NCBI GenBank assembly: GCA_004173235.1
Contig: SEAC01000027.1
Location: 1 to 64,000 of the forward strand
Source: Chitinophagaceae bacterium
GTDB taxonomy: Bacteria > Bacteroidota > Bacteroidia > Chitinophagales > Chitinophagaceae
DNA length: 64,000 nucleotides
Reading direction: 5' to 3'
The position numbers and the translations under genes are program-made. Of the stretch, positions 7,161 to 16,067 are shown piece by piece (positions within the stretch are counted from its first letter, which is position 1; each line of letters begins with the position of its first letter). The notes beneath the pieces are model-generated. The model made no database searches. It was given only the letters and a program-made list of their open reading frames with translations, and had not been told where the DNA came from.

Positions 7161-9092
7161 CTACTTCAGCGGGAACGTTACCTGCCGCAAAATGGTTCCA
7201 CCCATCGGCACAAGGTGAATCGTTTGCATCTGACCCGTCGCAGGATTTATAGCCTTCGCTTCAAAAAGCAGCCTGCCTGTAAGCGGGCCGGTGACTGTGG
7301 TATCGGCATTGCGAAAAGGGACCTCCTGCGCACGCTCGTAATGGAGGTCGCGGAAGCCGGGCAAGAAATACGCTTTAACGGCCTTAGGCACAGCGGCGAT
7401 TTCGCGGGCCAGCACCAGCGGGCCGTAAGTAAAAAAGCGCTCACCCTGCGCATCTGAAGCAGGCGTCACCGCCGGTTGCAATTGAAGCTCGATGCGCTCG
7501 CGTCCGCGCCATTTGCGGCGAACGACCAGGTATCCATCTTTTTCCTCAAAAGGCACATTCATGCGCACGCTACCGCTCCAGGCTGGCTTGCGTATCTTTA
7601 AAACAAACGATGCGCCGGCACCTTCCACATTGAAAGCGATACCGTAGTTATACGGATAGCCTGTTTCTTCTGTGATGCGGATCGGGCGCCCTTTGAAGCG
7701 GGTACGCACTTCGGAGGGGCCCAGCAGCGTGGCCACCAGCCCTTCAGCATCCTGACCCCACATATACTGCACGTAGTATGGAGCCACGCGCCCTGCATTC
7801 GGCACACAGCAAACCGCTGCATCCTGGTGCACCGGCGAGTATTTGTAGCGCACCTGCTGCTTGTCCGAAGTATCGCCATTAAGTCCGCCGGTCATTTGAT
7901 ACGAGTTGTCCGACTTGAGGTAGGCAATGGAAGACTCATGAGGATGTCGCGCACCTTGTGCGGCGTTGAAGAAGATGCGCTCTACCTGGTCGCCCCATTG
8001 AGCAGTACCTGTTTTAAAAAGAAGCTCGCTGTAGCTATGCTGCAATTCCTGGATCGAGCAATACTCGTAGCCACGCCGCGTAGCATCCGCGCCACGTCCT
8101 CCGATCCACTCATCCCCTACCGGGCCGCCAGAGGGTGCGGTTGCAACCGCGATCTTCCGGAGATAGTTCGCAAGCGCGCGCTGCAGCACCGTATCGCCGG
8201 AAACCTGGTAAGCAGCGGCTACCGATCGCAGGTGCTCGTAGGTGTGCACGCCGTGGCCTTTCAGCGGGAGCGTCGCATCCAGCAGCTTGCGCAGCTGCGC
8301 GTCTTCATTGATCACTGCAGCTGAAAAATCGCGGTAGCAAAACAGAAGATATTCAAGGTATGTTTTGTTGCCACTGATGCGGTAGAGGTTCTCGAGCACG
8401 TCGGTAAACATCAGTCCGTGCGAAAGTCCGCCCACGTTGGGGTTGACGGTTTTGAAAGGATGTGCCGTCGCAATAGGCCAGCTGCGCATCGTGAGTTGCA
8501 CCGCACGCTCCACAGCGGTGCGCACACGCTCTTCGCCCGTGGCTTCATACCAGGCGAGCAATCCGCGAAACAACGTGGCCTGCGCCCAAAGCTCACCGTT
8601 CTCATTGTCGAACCGATAACGAAGGGACGGAGCATAGATACCGATGTATCCATCGCTGTCCTGCGTTGCGAGGATGCGGTACACGTAGCGGCGCAACCGC
8701 GCGAGGTGCAATGTATCCTGCACCAGCAGCGCGCTGCGGATGTAGCCGTCGCGCCAGTTGCTTTGCGTTTCGGAGTTCCACCAGAGAAACTGCACCTGCC
8801 ACTCGCCCGGCGCGCCTTCCGCTCCCACGTCCTTGCTTTTCACTTTGGGTGTGAGGCGGTCCGTTCCATAGATATCATCCTGCAAAATGAGTTTGGGCAC
8901 CAACGAATCGAGGTGGCCCGTAAAGCCCGCGAGGTTGTCTTCCACCTGCTGCCTGAGCCATCCCTGCGGCCGCACCGATCCAAATGGGAGCGGGTGCAGC
9001 TTCTCAGGAATGGGCCGTGCTTTTTGCGCGGTGGCAGACGCAACGAGGAGGAAACTGGTAGCAGAAAGGAGACAGCGTTTCAGTGCATTCAT
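7161..9092 (-). CDS. GH127-type beta-L-arabinofuranosidase (DUF1680 family)
   Basis: A 643-residue exported glycoside hydrolase: a signal peptide (residues 1-23), an (alpha/alpha)6 barrel (DNENGELWAQATLFRGLLAWYEATGE, GLMFTDVLENLYRI) and C-terminal beta domains. Adjacent cysteines C428-C429 (AVCCVPNAGR) match the zinc/nucleophile cysteine region of GH127 enzymes. Known members release beta-L-arabinofuranose from plant hydroxyproline-rich glycoproteins; the family also includes other activities. The ATG at 9092 overlaps the transporter stop (ATGA), so translation is coupled. It is the last gene of the PhyH-isomerase-porter-hydrolase operon. Confidence 0.82.
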   Translation of the reverse strand: MNALKRCLLSATSFLLVASATAQKARPIPEKLHPLPFGSVRPQGWLRQQVEDNLAGFTGHLDSLVPKLILQDDIYGTDRLTPKVKSKDVGAEGAPGEWQVQFLWWNSETQSNWRDGYIRSALLVQDTLHLARLRRYVYRILATQDSDGYIGIYAPSLRYRFDNENGELWAQATLFRGLLAWYEATGEERVRTAVERAVQLTMRSWPIATAHPFKTVNPNVGGLSHGLMFTDVLENLYRISGNKTYLEYLLFCYRDFSAAVINEDAQLRKLLDATLPLKGHGVHTYEHLRSVAAAYQVSGDTVLQRALANYLRKIAVATAPSGGPVGDEWIGGRGADATRRGYEYCSIQELQHSYSELLFKTGTAQWGDQVERIFFNAAQGARHPHESSIAYLKSDNSYQMTGGLNGDTSDKQQVRYKYSPVHQDAAVCCVPNAGRVAPYYVQYMWGQDAEGLVATLLGPSEVRTRFKGRPIRITEETGYPYNYGIAFNVEGAGASFVLKIRKPAWSGSVRMNVPFEEKDGYLVVRRKWRGRERIELQLQPAVTPASDAQGERFFTYGPLVLAREIAAVPKAVKAYFLPGFRDLHYERAQEVPFRNADTTVTGPLTGRLLFEAKAINPATGQMQTIHLVPMGGTILRQVTFPLK

Positions 9093-10480
9093 CAGGACTG
9101 GTGTTTTGAAGGGTGGTTGGACGTATTCCAAAGGTCGTTCATCTGTTCCAGCGTCTTATTGCGGGTTTCGGGCACGTAGCGGCGCACAAAGACAAGGGCC
9201 ACAGCACAAAGCACTGCGAAGAGCAGGAATGGGAACGCGCCATGAAAACGCTCACGCAGCAATTCCGAGCCGGTAAGCAGGGGAAAGGTCTGTGATACGG
9301 CAAAGTTGGCCGCCCATTGTATAAATACGGCTATCGATAACGCAAGGCTGCGCACGCTGTTGGGAAATATCTCAGAAAGCAACACCCATACCACCGGTCC
9401 CCACGAGAGAGAAAAGGAGGCCATGAATAGTAGCAGGACCGGCAGCAACCACACCCCACCCTCCCCCTGCCAGGAGGCGATACCGACCACCGAAAGCGCC
9501 ACCAACATTCCTACAGAACCCGCCAGCAGCAATGGTTTGCGACCTACACGGTCTACAAGGAAGATGGACACGATGGTAAACACCAGGTTGATCACACCAA
9601 GCATGCTCGTTTCAAGCAGCGATGCAGTGGCATCGGAGCCGAAGCTTTTGAAGATCTCCGGCGCATAGTACAGGATCGCGTTGATGCCCGTTACCTGTTG
9701 AAAAATAGAAAGCCCGATGCCGATCCACAGTGCCCTGCGAAAACCTGGCTGTAGCAACGTACGCCACGAAGCCTCTTGCTTTTGCTGCAGCGATTCCCGG
9801 ATCTCTTCGCAGATCTGGGTAGCCACAGGCGCAGGGTTGAACCTTTCGAGCACGGCCTGGGCACGCTCGCCGCGGCCTTTCATCAGGAGCCATCGAGGAC
9901 TTTCGGGAATCACCAGCACGAGCACGAGGTACAACGCCGAAGGAATCGCTTCCGATGCGAACATCCAGCGCCATCCCGTATGCAGGTTCCATTCGTCGTT
10001 ACCCTGCAGCGCAATAAAGTAGTTGACGAAATACACGACAACGATCCCGATCACGATCGCCAGCTGATTGTAAGCCACGAGTGCGCCCCGTTTATTGGCG
10101 GGTGCGATCTCCGCGATATACATGGGCACCACCATCGAAGCGATGCCTACGCCGATGCCTCCAACGATGCGAAACATCACGAACGTTGAAAAGGAATCCG
10201 GGAATGCGGTACCGATAGATCCGGCCAGAAACAGCAACGAAGCAAGCGCCATGCTCCACTTGCGCCCGAAGCGCTGGCTGGTGTAGTCCGCAGCCAGCGC
10301 ACCCGCAAGGCATCCTACGAGCGCCGACGAAATGGCCCAGCCCGTTTGAGCAGGCGTCAATGAAAAATATTTCGTCAGGTTGCCGATGGCGCCTGAGATT
10401 ACGGCAGTGTCGTAGCCAAACAGCAGGCCGCCAATGGCTGCAATGAGGCTGATCATACGGAGGTTTCCGGTTGCATTCAT
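9092..10480 (-). CDS. MFS sugar porter family transporter
   Basis: A 462-residue inner-membrane transporter with twelve predicted helices. Sugar porter signatures are present: GGLLFGYDTAVISG in helix 1, RFGRK in loop 2-3, PESPRWL after helix 6, GINAILYYAPEIF in helix 7, RVGRKPLL in loop 8-9 and PETRNKTLEQ after helix 12. It resembles XylE/AraE proton symporters. Between GH127 and the isomerase it most likely imports the pentose released outside the inner membrane. It starts 3 bp after the isomerase stop. Confidence 0.9.
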   Translation of the reverse strand: MNATGNLRMISLIAAIGGLLFGYDTAVISGAIGNLTKYFSLTPAQTGWAISSALVGCLAGALAADYTSQRFGRKWSMALASLLFLAGSIGTAFPDSFSTFVMFRIVGGIGVGIASMVVPMYIAEIAPANKRGALVAYNQLAIVIGIVVVYFVNYFIALQGNDEWNLHTGWRWMFASEAIPSALYLVLVLVIPESPRWLLMKGRGERAQAVLERFNPAPVATQICEEIRESLQQKQEASWRTLLQPGFRRALWIGIGLSIFQQVTGINAILYYAPEIFKSFGSDATASLLETSMLGVINLVFTIVSIFLVDRVGRKPLLLAGSVGMLVALSVVGIASWQGEGGVWLLPVLLLFMASFSLSWGPVVWVLLSEIFPNSVRSLALSIAVFIQWAANFAVSQTFPLLTGSELLRERFHGAFPFLLFAVLCAVALVFVRRYVPETRNKTLEQMNDLWNTSNHPSKHQS

Positions 10481-10483
10481 GTG

Positions 10484-11317
10484 CTAAGTGGTCAGGGTTT
10501 GTTGGAGGTATTGTTTCATCCGCAGGTTCACTCCGTGCTGGTTGGCAAGCGGACGCGCGCTGTGAGGCTCGGCCGGCATGTAAGGTGCGGGGCCGCTCTC
10601 CGGTGTGATTGTAAGAAGCCTTACACCACGGGATTCCATGGAGCGGCAGAGCGATCGCCACCATCCTGTGTAGCGCGCAAGTGCTGCGGCACATTCGGGC
10701 GCGAAAGGATCGGCAAGCTGTGGCGACTGCGGTCCGCCGACGCGCGCATGCAAATGCGCAACATGCGGGAAGCTTTTCAAGAGGTACGGCTCCTGGTCTT
10801 CAAGCATACTCTCCGATACGGTGCACCAGTGGCTATAGTCGGCAGTTAGCTGCAACTCCGCAAAGCGCTCCAGGTAGGGCATCAGCGTGGGCGCATGGAA
10901 GCTGAATCGCCCGCGATGGATCTCGTGGTACACCGGTATGCCGCTGTGCCGGCTGAAGGCTTCCGCCGCCTCGATGATGCGACAGTTGTCTTCGAAGGAG
11001 AAGTGATCCTTGCCGGTGTGCGCATTGATCGCCTGCGGCCTCAGGGCTGCAAGTTCTTCGAGGCGCGCAAGCATCCGGTCGCAATAGGCGGTTGCATCTT
11101 CCACTGCCGGTGGCAACACCTGCTGCGCATAGAAAACAAATCCGGGCTGAAGTTTACGGATACGGGCAAGTCCTTCGGAGAGCTGTGCCCGGAAACAGTC
11201 GTCGGACGGGACATTCACCTCCACGCCATCGTACCCTTCATCGAGTACGCCTTCGAGGAAGGTTTCCGCATCCTGGTGCTCGCGACCCCAGTAAGTACAA
11301 AGGAATTTTATTTCCAT
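10484..11317 (-). CDS. Sugar phosphate isomerase/epimerase (xylose isomerase-like TIM barrel)
   Basis: A 277-residue TIM barrel of the AP-endonuclease-2/xylose isomerase-like superfamily. The metal-binding residues appear conserved: E in YDGVEVN (about 33), H in INAHTGKD (about 100), E in VYHEIHRG (about 135), D and H in TADYSHW (about 160) and H in HLHARVG (about 190). Members isomerise or epimerise keto sugars or inositols; the exact sugar cannot be read from sequence. Its start overlaps the PhyH stop by 10 bp. Confidence 0.8.
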   Translation of the reverse strand: MEIKFLCTYWGREHQDAETFLEGVLDEGYDGVEVNVPSDDCFRAQLSEGLARIRKLQPGFVFYAQQVLPPAVEDATAYCDRMLARLEELAALRPQAINAHTGKDHFSFEDNCRIIEAAEAFSRHSGIPVYHEIHRGRFSFHAPTLMPYLERFAELQLTADYSHWCTVSESMLEDQEPYLLKSFPHVAHLHARVGGPQSPQLADPFAPECAAALARYTGWWRSLCRSMESRGVRLLTITPESGPAPYMPAEPHSARPLANQHGVNLRMKQYLQQTLTT

Positions 11318-12144
11318 GAAGCTTCGTATAGTACCGGGTTGATGGGACTGTTGATAATCTCACCGATCTGTGCACCGGGGCACCAGGTGTTCCAGTCGTG
11401 CACCTGGTTGTCGTTTTCGGGATGCTTCAGTATCATATCGCGGTCCATGTAAATGATGGTCATCACGCGGCGCATATCCTGCGTTGTGTTGGCACCGGCG
11501 CGGTGAAACACCCAGCCGGAGTGAAATGAAATCTCGCCTGCATCGAAGGGTTCGATCACGTGCTCGAAGTCGGTTACACGCAGGCGCTGCTGCATTACCT
11601 TTTCACTTTCGTCTCCTATGGCCAGTTCCCGGCCTTCTACAATGCGGTGCGAGCCCGCGCTGAACTCGAGCGGACCCATTTCCAATGGGGTTGCCTGCAA
11701 AGGAATCCACGCGGTGACGGTCCTATCGGTTTCGAGCGGCCAATAATACTGATCGGCGTGCCAGGGCGTAATTCCGCCGCCGCCTTCCTTGAACAGCGCC
11801 TGGTCGTGGTAGAGCCGCACGCCGTCCACCTGCATCAGCTCGGCTGCAATGCGCGCAAGCCTCTTGCTGAACACGAGCTCTTTCACCGCCTCGTCTTCGC
11901 GCCAAAGATTGAATAGTTGCAAAAATGCCTTACCATAAGTGTCGCGCTCTTCCAACTTCGAACTGTTGGTATTCATCTGTGCAACGCGATCGTTGATCGC
12001 CCGGCTCAGGTAAGCAAGTGTGTTGGCATCGAACACGTGCTTCAGTTTGATAAAACGGTTTTTCTGGTAGAAGGCAATGTGGTCGGCACTCAGCGCGTAA
12101 GGCTCGCTGAATGCCTGCTGAAGATCGTATGGGTTTTCGGGCAT
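11308..12144 (-). CDS. PhyH-type Fe(II)/2-oxoglutarate dioxygenase
   Basis: A 278-residue protein of the phytanoyl-CoA dioxygenase family. The iron triad is visible as H129-x-D131 (PWHADQYY) and H214 (VFHRAGANTT), with the downstream arginine for 2-oxoglutarate. It is the first gene of the leftward sugar operon, which suggests a substrate tied to that sugar or its aglycone, but this is inference. The ATG at 12144 is used because a good -7 box lies 15 bp upstream; the longer frame would run across the promoter. Confidence 0.82.
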   Translation of the reverse strand: MPENPYDLQQAFSEPYALSADHIAFYQKNRFIKLKHVFDANTLAYLSRAINDRVAQMNTNSSKLEERDTYGKAFLQLFNLWREDEAVKELVFSKRLARIAAELMQVDGVRLYHDQALFKEGGGGITPWHADQYYWPLETDRTVTAWIPLQATPLEMGPLEFSAGSHRIVEGRELAIGDESEKVMQQRLRVTDFEHVIEPFDAGEISFHSGWVFHRAGANTTQDMRRVMTIIYMDRDMILKHPENDNQVHDWNTWCPGAQIGEIINSPINPVLYEASWK

Positions 12145-12159
12145 ATGCTTCGTTTGTTG

Positions 12160-12167
12160 CAAACCTA
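12160..12167 (-). promoter_or_regulatory. -7 promoter of the PhyH/GH127 operon
   Basis: On the minus strand this is TAGGTTTG, a full match to TAnnTTTG, 15 bp before the PhyH ATG. The 125-bp divergent region also holds the AraC promoter and presumably the AraC operator. Confidence 0.6.
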
Positions 12168-12214
12168 CCGGGCCCCGGCGGCAATGCCCGGCACCGGGAT
12201 GCAAATACCGGCAC

Positions 12215-12222
12215 TATATTTA
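12215..12222 (+). promoter_or_regulatory. -7 promoter of the AraC-family gene
   Basis: TATATTTA (7 of 8 to TAnnTTTG), 47 bp before the regulator ATG. Confidence 0.45.
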
Positions 12223-12269
12223 CTGTTCGCACAGAAAAGCTCCGCAGTTCAAGCTTATATTGTATCACC

Positions 12270-13130
12270 ATGCGTCCCTCGTTTGAAGATATCGGAAGCC
12301 GAAAAGGCAATGCTTCGTTCGTGGCCTACGACCTCCGTGTGCCGGCGTTTCCCTTCAAGTGGCACTACCATCCCGAATACGAGCTAACGCTCATTACGAG
12401 GGGCAGCGGCAAACGAATGGTGGGCGACTCGCACGAATCGTTTACTGCCGGCGACCTGGTGCTTGCGGGCCCGGACCTTCCGCACACCTGGGTGTCGGAT
12501 CGCGTGCAGCGCGGCGGAGCGGCAGCGGTGGTGATTCAGTTCCCGGAATCCTTCGTGCAGGATTTTCTGCACTGGCCCGAATGCGAAGCGATCGCCCGCC
12601 TTCTCAAAGCTTCTGTGCACGGTCTGCATTTTCCCGCCCGCCGCAGCCGCGCGGTGGCCGAAGCCATCACGGCACTTCCGGCGCTTTCGGGCCTCCACCG
12701 TATCACGGCATTGATCGAGATCCTGCAGGCACTTTCGCGGCTCAGGAGCGAGCCCCTCGTATCCGACTACTTTTCTTTTGTAAAAGGAAAAGAAGCCGGC
12801 CAGCGCATCAACAAGGTATGCCGTCACATCCAGCAGCATGCCTCCACCACGATAGCGCTCGGCGACGTGGCGGCGATGGTCAACCTCACGCCCAGCGCGT
12901 TCTGCCGTTTTTTCAAGCGCGTCACCGGAAAGACGTTTTCCGACTATGTGAATGAAGTGCGCATCGGCCACGCGTGCAGCCTGCTTACAGAAACCGATCA
13001 AACCGTTTCCGAGATCGCTTTTGCAACGGGCTATGAAAGCCTCACCTACTTTAACCGCGTCTTTTTGCGCAAGAAAGGCGAGTCGCCCCGCTCCTTCCGT
13101 GCACGCGTGCAGCTGCTGGCGCTGCGATGA
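12270..13130 (+). CDS. AraC-family transcriptional regulator
   Basis: A 286-residue one-component regulator. The N-terminal cupin (HYHPEYELTLITRGSGKRMVGD, about 28-50) is the likely sugar sensor. The C-terminal pair of helix-turn-helix motifs (about 185-280) includes IALGDVAAMVNLTPSAFCRFFKRVTG and VSEIAFATGYESLTYFNRVF. It is divergent from the PhyH-isomerase-porter-GH127 operon, the classical position of a regulator of a sugar operon. The ATG at 12270 (MRPSFEDIG) is preferred over an upstream in-frame start that would cross the divergent promoter. Confidence 0.9.
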   Translation: MRPSFEDIGSRKGNASFVAYDLRVPAFPFKWHYHPEYELTLITRGSGKRMVGDSHESFTAGDLVLAGPDLPHTWVSDRVQRGGAAAVVIQFPESFVQDFLHWPECEAIARLLKASVHGLHFPARRSRAVAEAITALPALSGLHRITALIEILQALSRLRSEPLVSDYFSFVKGKEAGQRINKVCRHIQQHASTTIALGDVAAMVNLTPSAFCRFFKRVTGKTFSDYVNEVRIGHACSLLTETDQTVSEIAFATGYESLTYFNRVFLRKKGESPRSFRARVQLLALR

Positions 13131-13179
13131 AAGCACAGTTCGCCTTGCAGGCCATCCGGTATTGCGCTAGCTTGCGCCC

Positions 13180-14163
13180 ATGTCGTTTCTGGAAGTTGCG
13201 GGCATTGCCAAACGGGTGGGTACCGGCTTCATGCTCGAACCCATCTCTATCTCCATCGAGGCTGGTGAGAAGTGGGCCATTGCAGGCGCCACCGGTTCGG
13301 GCAAAAGCACCCTGCTTAAGATCATCGGCGGGCTGGAGCAGCCTGACGCGGGCGCAGTGCTGCTGGAAGGGACGCGGGTGAAAGGTCCAGCCGAGAAACT
13401 GATCCCCGGCCACGAGCGCATCGCATACCTCTCCCAGCACTTTGAGCTCCGCCACCACTACCGGGTCGTAGAAATACTGGAGCGCGTTAATAAGCTCGAA
13501 GTCAGTGAGGCACACAGGATATATGATGTTTGTCGCATCGGCCACCTGCTGGCGCGCAAGGAACATGAACTTTCGGGCGGCGAGAAACAGCGCGTAGCCG
13601 CCGCAAGGCTGCTTGTGCAAAAGCCGGCGCTCCTGCTGCTCGACGAGCCTTTTTCCAACCTCGACCGCGGGCACAAAGCGCTCATGCAATCCGTCATCCA
13701 CGACATCGGGACAGAACTGGGCATCACCTGCCTGCTCGTCACGCACGAGCCGCCCGATGCACTTTCCTGGGCCGACCATATGGTGCTGCTGCAGGAGGGA
13801 CGGATCGCGCAGCAGGGTTCGCCGCAGCATTTGTACCGGCAACCGGCATCAGAATACGTTGCAGGTTTGCTCGGGGCCTATAACCTGCTGACGGCAGAGC
13901 AGGTAGCGGCATTTTCCGACAGCACGGTGTTCCGACTCGGCCGCCACGACATCGGCATACGCCCCGAAGGACTGCGCCTTGCCCCTGCGAGCGAAGCCGG
14001 GGCCCGCGGAATGGTGGAGCAACTGTATTTCTACGGGAGTCATTACGAGGCCGACGTGCGCGTAGGCGGAGACAGGCTGCGTGTGCGCGTGCCGGGCGAA
14101 AGCACAGCCCCGGGGCAGGAAGTGACGGTCCTCATCGACGCGGCGCATGTTTGGTATGTGTAA
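13180..14163 (+). CDS. ABC transporter ATP-binding protein with TOBE-like tail, no permease nearby
   Basis: A 327-residue nucleotide-binding subunit: Walker A GATGSGKST (36-44), signature LSGGEKQR (131-138), Walker B LLLLDEPFSNLD (about 151-162) and H-loop VTHEPPDA (about 189). The C-terminal 80-90 residues resemble the TOBE regulatory domain of importer ATPases of the CysA/PotA/FbpC type. No permease or binding protein lies beside it: the upstream gene is AraC and the downstream genes are on the other strand. It either serves a permease encoded elsewhere or has a non-transport role. Confidence 0.85.
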   Translation: MSFLEVAGIAKRVGTGFMLEPISISIEAGEKWAIAGATGSGKSTLLKIIGGLEQPDAGAVLLEGTRVKGPAEKLIPGHERIAYLSQHFELRHHYRVVEILERVNKLEVSEAHRIYDVCRIGHLLARKEHELSGGEKQRVAAARLLVQKPALLLLDEPFSNLDRGHKALMQSVIHDIGTELGITCLLVTHEPPDALSWADHMVLLQEGRIAQQGSPQHLYRQPASEYVAGLLGAYNLLTAEQVAAFSDSTVFRLGRHDIGIRPEGLRLAPASEAGARGMVEQLYFYGSHYEADVRVGGDRLRVRVPGESTAPGQEVTVLIDAAHVWYV

Positions 14164-14166
14164 AGT

Positions 14167-14418
14167 TCAGTCCTCCAGCGAACCCGACGAATCCGGCAGC
14201 CGGTCGTAGTCGCCCTTCCAGGCATACCAGCCAAAGATGGCAAGCCCGATGGCGATGGGTGTAAAAACTACGATGATGATGATCCACGGAACGGGCTTGT
14301 TGATATCGCGCAGACCGGCAGGATCGATGTTTTGCAGGGCACCGGCGAAAAGCAGGAAGAGCACGAACGGAGCAAGCAGCATCCACACTAGCCCGAGATA
14401 TCGTTTGAAAAGATTCAT
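14167..14418 (-). CDS. Small two-helix membrane protein paired with the MHS transporter
   Basis: An 83-residue protein with two hydrophobic helices (about 8-28 and 44-66) joined by NIDPAGLRDINKPVPW and ending in an acidic tail. It starts 10 bp downstream of the MFS transporter on the same strand. I recall similar small proteins next to MFS transporters in Bacteroidetes, but no function. The arrangement recalls YjcH with the ActP acetate permease. It ends 3 bp from the convergent ABC ATPase gene. Confidence 0.7.
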   Translation of the reverse strand: MNLFKRYLGLVWMLLAPFVLFLLFAGALQNIDPAGLRDINKPVPWIIIIVVFTPIAIGLAIFGWYAWKGDYDRLPDSSGSLED

Positions 14419-14428
14419 TTGAATTCGT

Positions 14429-15997
14429 TTAGTCGTTCACGTTCTTATCGATGCCGTTGCGCAGGTAGAGCGCGCCAATGACGAAGCAGAGTGCCGCCAC
14501 GGCCACCGGGTACCACAATCCCACCAGCGGATCGGACGGGTAGGACGCAGCCAGCAGCAGACCGATGAAGGGCACCAGTCCACCAAACACACCATTGCCG
14601 ATGTGATAAGGCAGCGACATCGAGGTGTATCGGATGCGCGTCGGGAAGAGCTCCACAAGGAATGCAGCGATGGGGCCGTATACCATCGTCACAAACAGCA
14701 CTTGTAGAAATACAAGAAAGATGTACCGCCGTCTCGTTGCCGGAGGCAGCACCTTGTCTTTGTAGGTGGTCTTTGCATAATGCGCAACGATTGGCGTCGG
14801 CACGAAGGCCGTGTCGGCTACAACGCGCACGAAACGCAGACCGCCCGCAAGCTGCAGCGTATCCAACGTGCTATGCACGGTGCCGTTGCCACTTTTTAAA
14901 GATTCTGTTTTCTTTACCGCCTTGCTTTGATAAACCACTCCTTCCGTTTCGATGCGTTGCGGGTCAACGGCGGCTTCCGTGATCATGCTGTTGTAAATGC
15001 CCCAGTCTTTCACACCAGGTATATCGCGGTAAGTAAGCACTCCCAGCAACATACCGGTGAGCATGATCCACTTGCGCCCTATGCGGTCGCTCAGCCACCC
15101 GAAGAAAACAAAGAAGGGCGTTGCGAAAGCGATGGCCCACAGGAGAATGGAGCGGCTTTCCATGAATTCGAGGCGCACCGTTGTTTCGAGGAACGATTGC
15201 GCATAAAACTGCCCGGTATACCAGATAACCCCCTGCCCCATCACGGCCCCGAAGAGCGCCAGCAGCACCGTCTTGAAATTCACCCGGTGCCCGAAGCTTT
15301 CCTTGAGCGGGTTCGCCGAGGTGGTGCCTTCCTTTTTCAGGCGCGCAAAGAGCGGCGACTCCGCCATCCGCATCCGTATATATACGGATACCGCAACGAG
15401 CAGCGCCGATACCCAGAACGGGTAACGCCAGCCGCCCCATTCGGCATTGAAGGCGGCATCGCTGCTGCCACCCTTCACGGCCATGATCACGCCAAGTGCC
15501 ACAAAGAGCCCAAGCGTTGCGGTGGTCTGGATCCAGCTCGTATAGAACCCGCGTTTGTTGGCAGGTGCATGCTCGGCAACATACGTGGCGGCGCCGCCAT
15601 ACTCGCCACCCAATGCCAGGCCCTGAAGCAGGCGGAGCAATAGAACCAGCAGCGGCGCGGCTATGCCAATGGTTTTGTAACCAGGCACAAGCCCGATGAG
15701 GAAGGTCGCTCCGCCCATCAACACCAGAGTGAGCAGGAAGGTGTGCTTGCGCCCGGCCTTGTCGCCCAGGCGGCCAAACAGCAAAGCGCCGAACGGCCGC
15801 ACGAGAAAGCCTGCCGCAAAAATGGCAAGCGTGCTGAGCAAGGCGGCAGTTTCATTTCCTTCGGGAAAGAACTGCGTGGAGATGGTCTTGGCCAGCATTC
15901 CGAAAATATAGAAGTCGTACCATTCGATCAGCGTGCCTACGGAGGAAGCGGCGATCACCGTGAAGAGGGTACGTTGCGAAGCCGGGGCCTGGGTCAT
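14429..15997 (-). CDS. MFS metabolite:H+ symporter (MHS) family transporter
   Basis: A 522-residue transporter. The N-terminus SSVGTLIEWYDFYIFG and the loop FGRLGDKAGRKHTFLL are hallmarks of the MHS family, which imports small carboxylates and compatible solutes with protons. A loop of about 100 residues after helix 8 (from about DIPGVKDWGIYNS to PPATRRRYIF) is absent from the standard 430-residue members. It is co-oriented with the small two-helix protein and divergent from acs, pointing to acetate or another short-chain acid as substrate (inference). Confidence 0.85.
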   Translation of the reverse strand: MTQAPASQRTLFTVIAASSVGTLIEWYDFYIFGMLAKTISTQFFPEGNETAALLSTLAIFAAGFLVRPFGALLFGRLGDKAGRKHTFLLTLVLMGGATFLIGLVPGYKTIGIAAPLLVLLLRLLQGLALGGEYGGAATYVAEHAPANKRGFYTSWIQTTATLGLFVALGVIMAVKGGSSDAAFNAEWGGWRYPFWVSALLVAVSVYIRMRMAESPLFARLKKEGTTSANPLKESFGHRVNFKTVLLALFGAVMGQGVIWYTGQFYAQSFLETTVRLEFMESRSILLWAIAFATPFFVFFGWLSDRIGRKWIMLTGMLLGVLTYRDIPGVKDWGIYNSMITEAAVDPQRIETEGVVYQSKAVKKTESLKSGNGTVHSTLDTLQLAGGLRFVRVVADTAFVPTPIVAHYAKTTYKDKVLPPATRRRYIFLVFLQVLFVTMVYGPIAAFLVELFPTRIRYTSMSLPYHIGNGVFGGLVPFIGLLLAASYPSDPLVGLWYPVAVAALCFVIGALYLRNGIDKNVND

Positions 15998-16001
15998 CGG
16001 T

Positions 16002-16009
16002 GAAAATTA
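16002..16009 (-). promoter_or_regulatory. -7 promoter element of the MHS transporter
   Basis: On the minus strand this is TAATTTTC (7 of 8 to TAnnTTTG), four bases before the ATG, which implies a leaderless transcript. Confidence 0.4.
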
Positions 16010-16067
16010 GCGAATAAAATGGTGCAATCGATTTCAGTAACTTGGTGCACAAAGAAGCACGAAAGCA

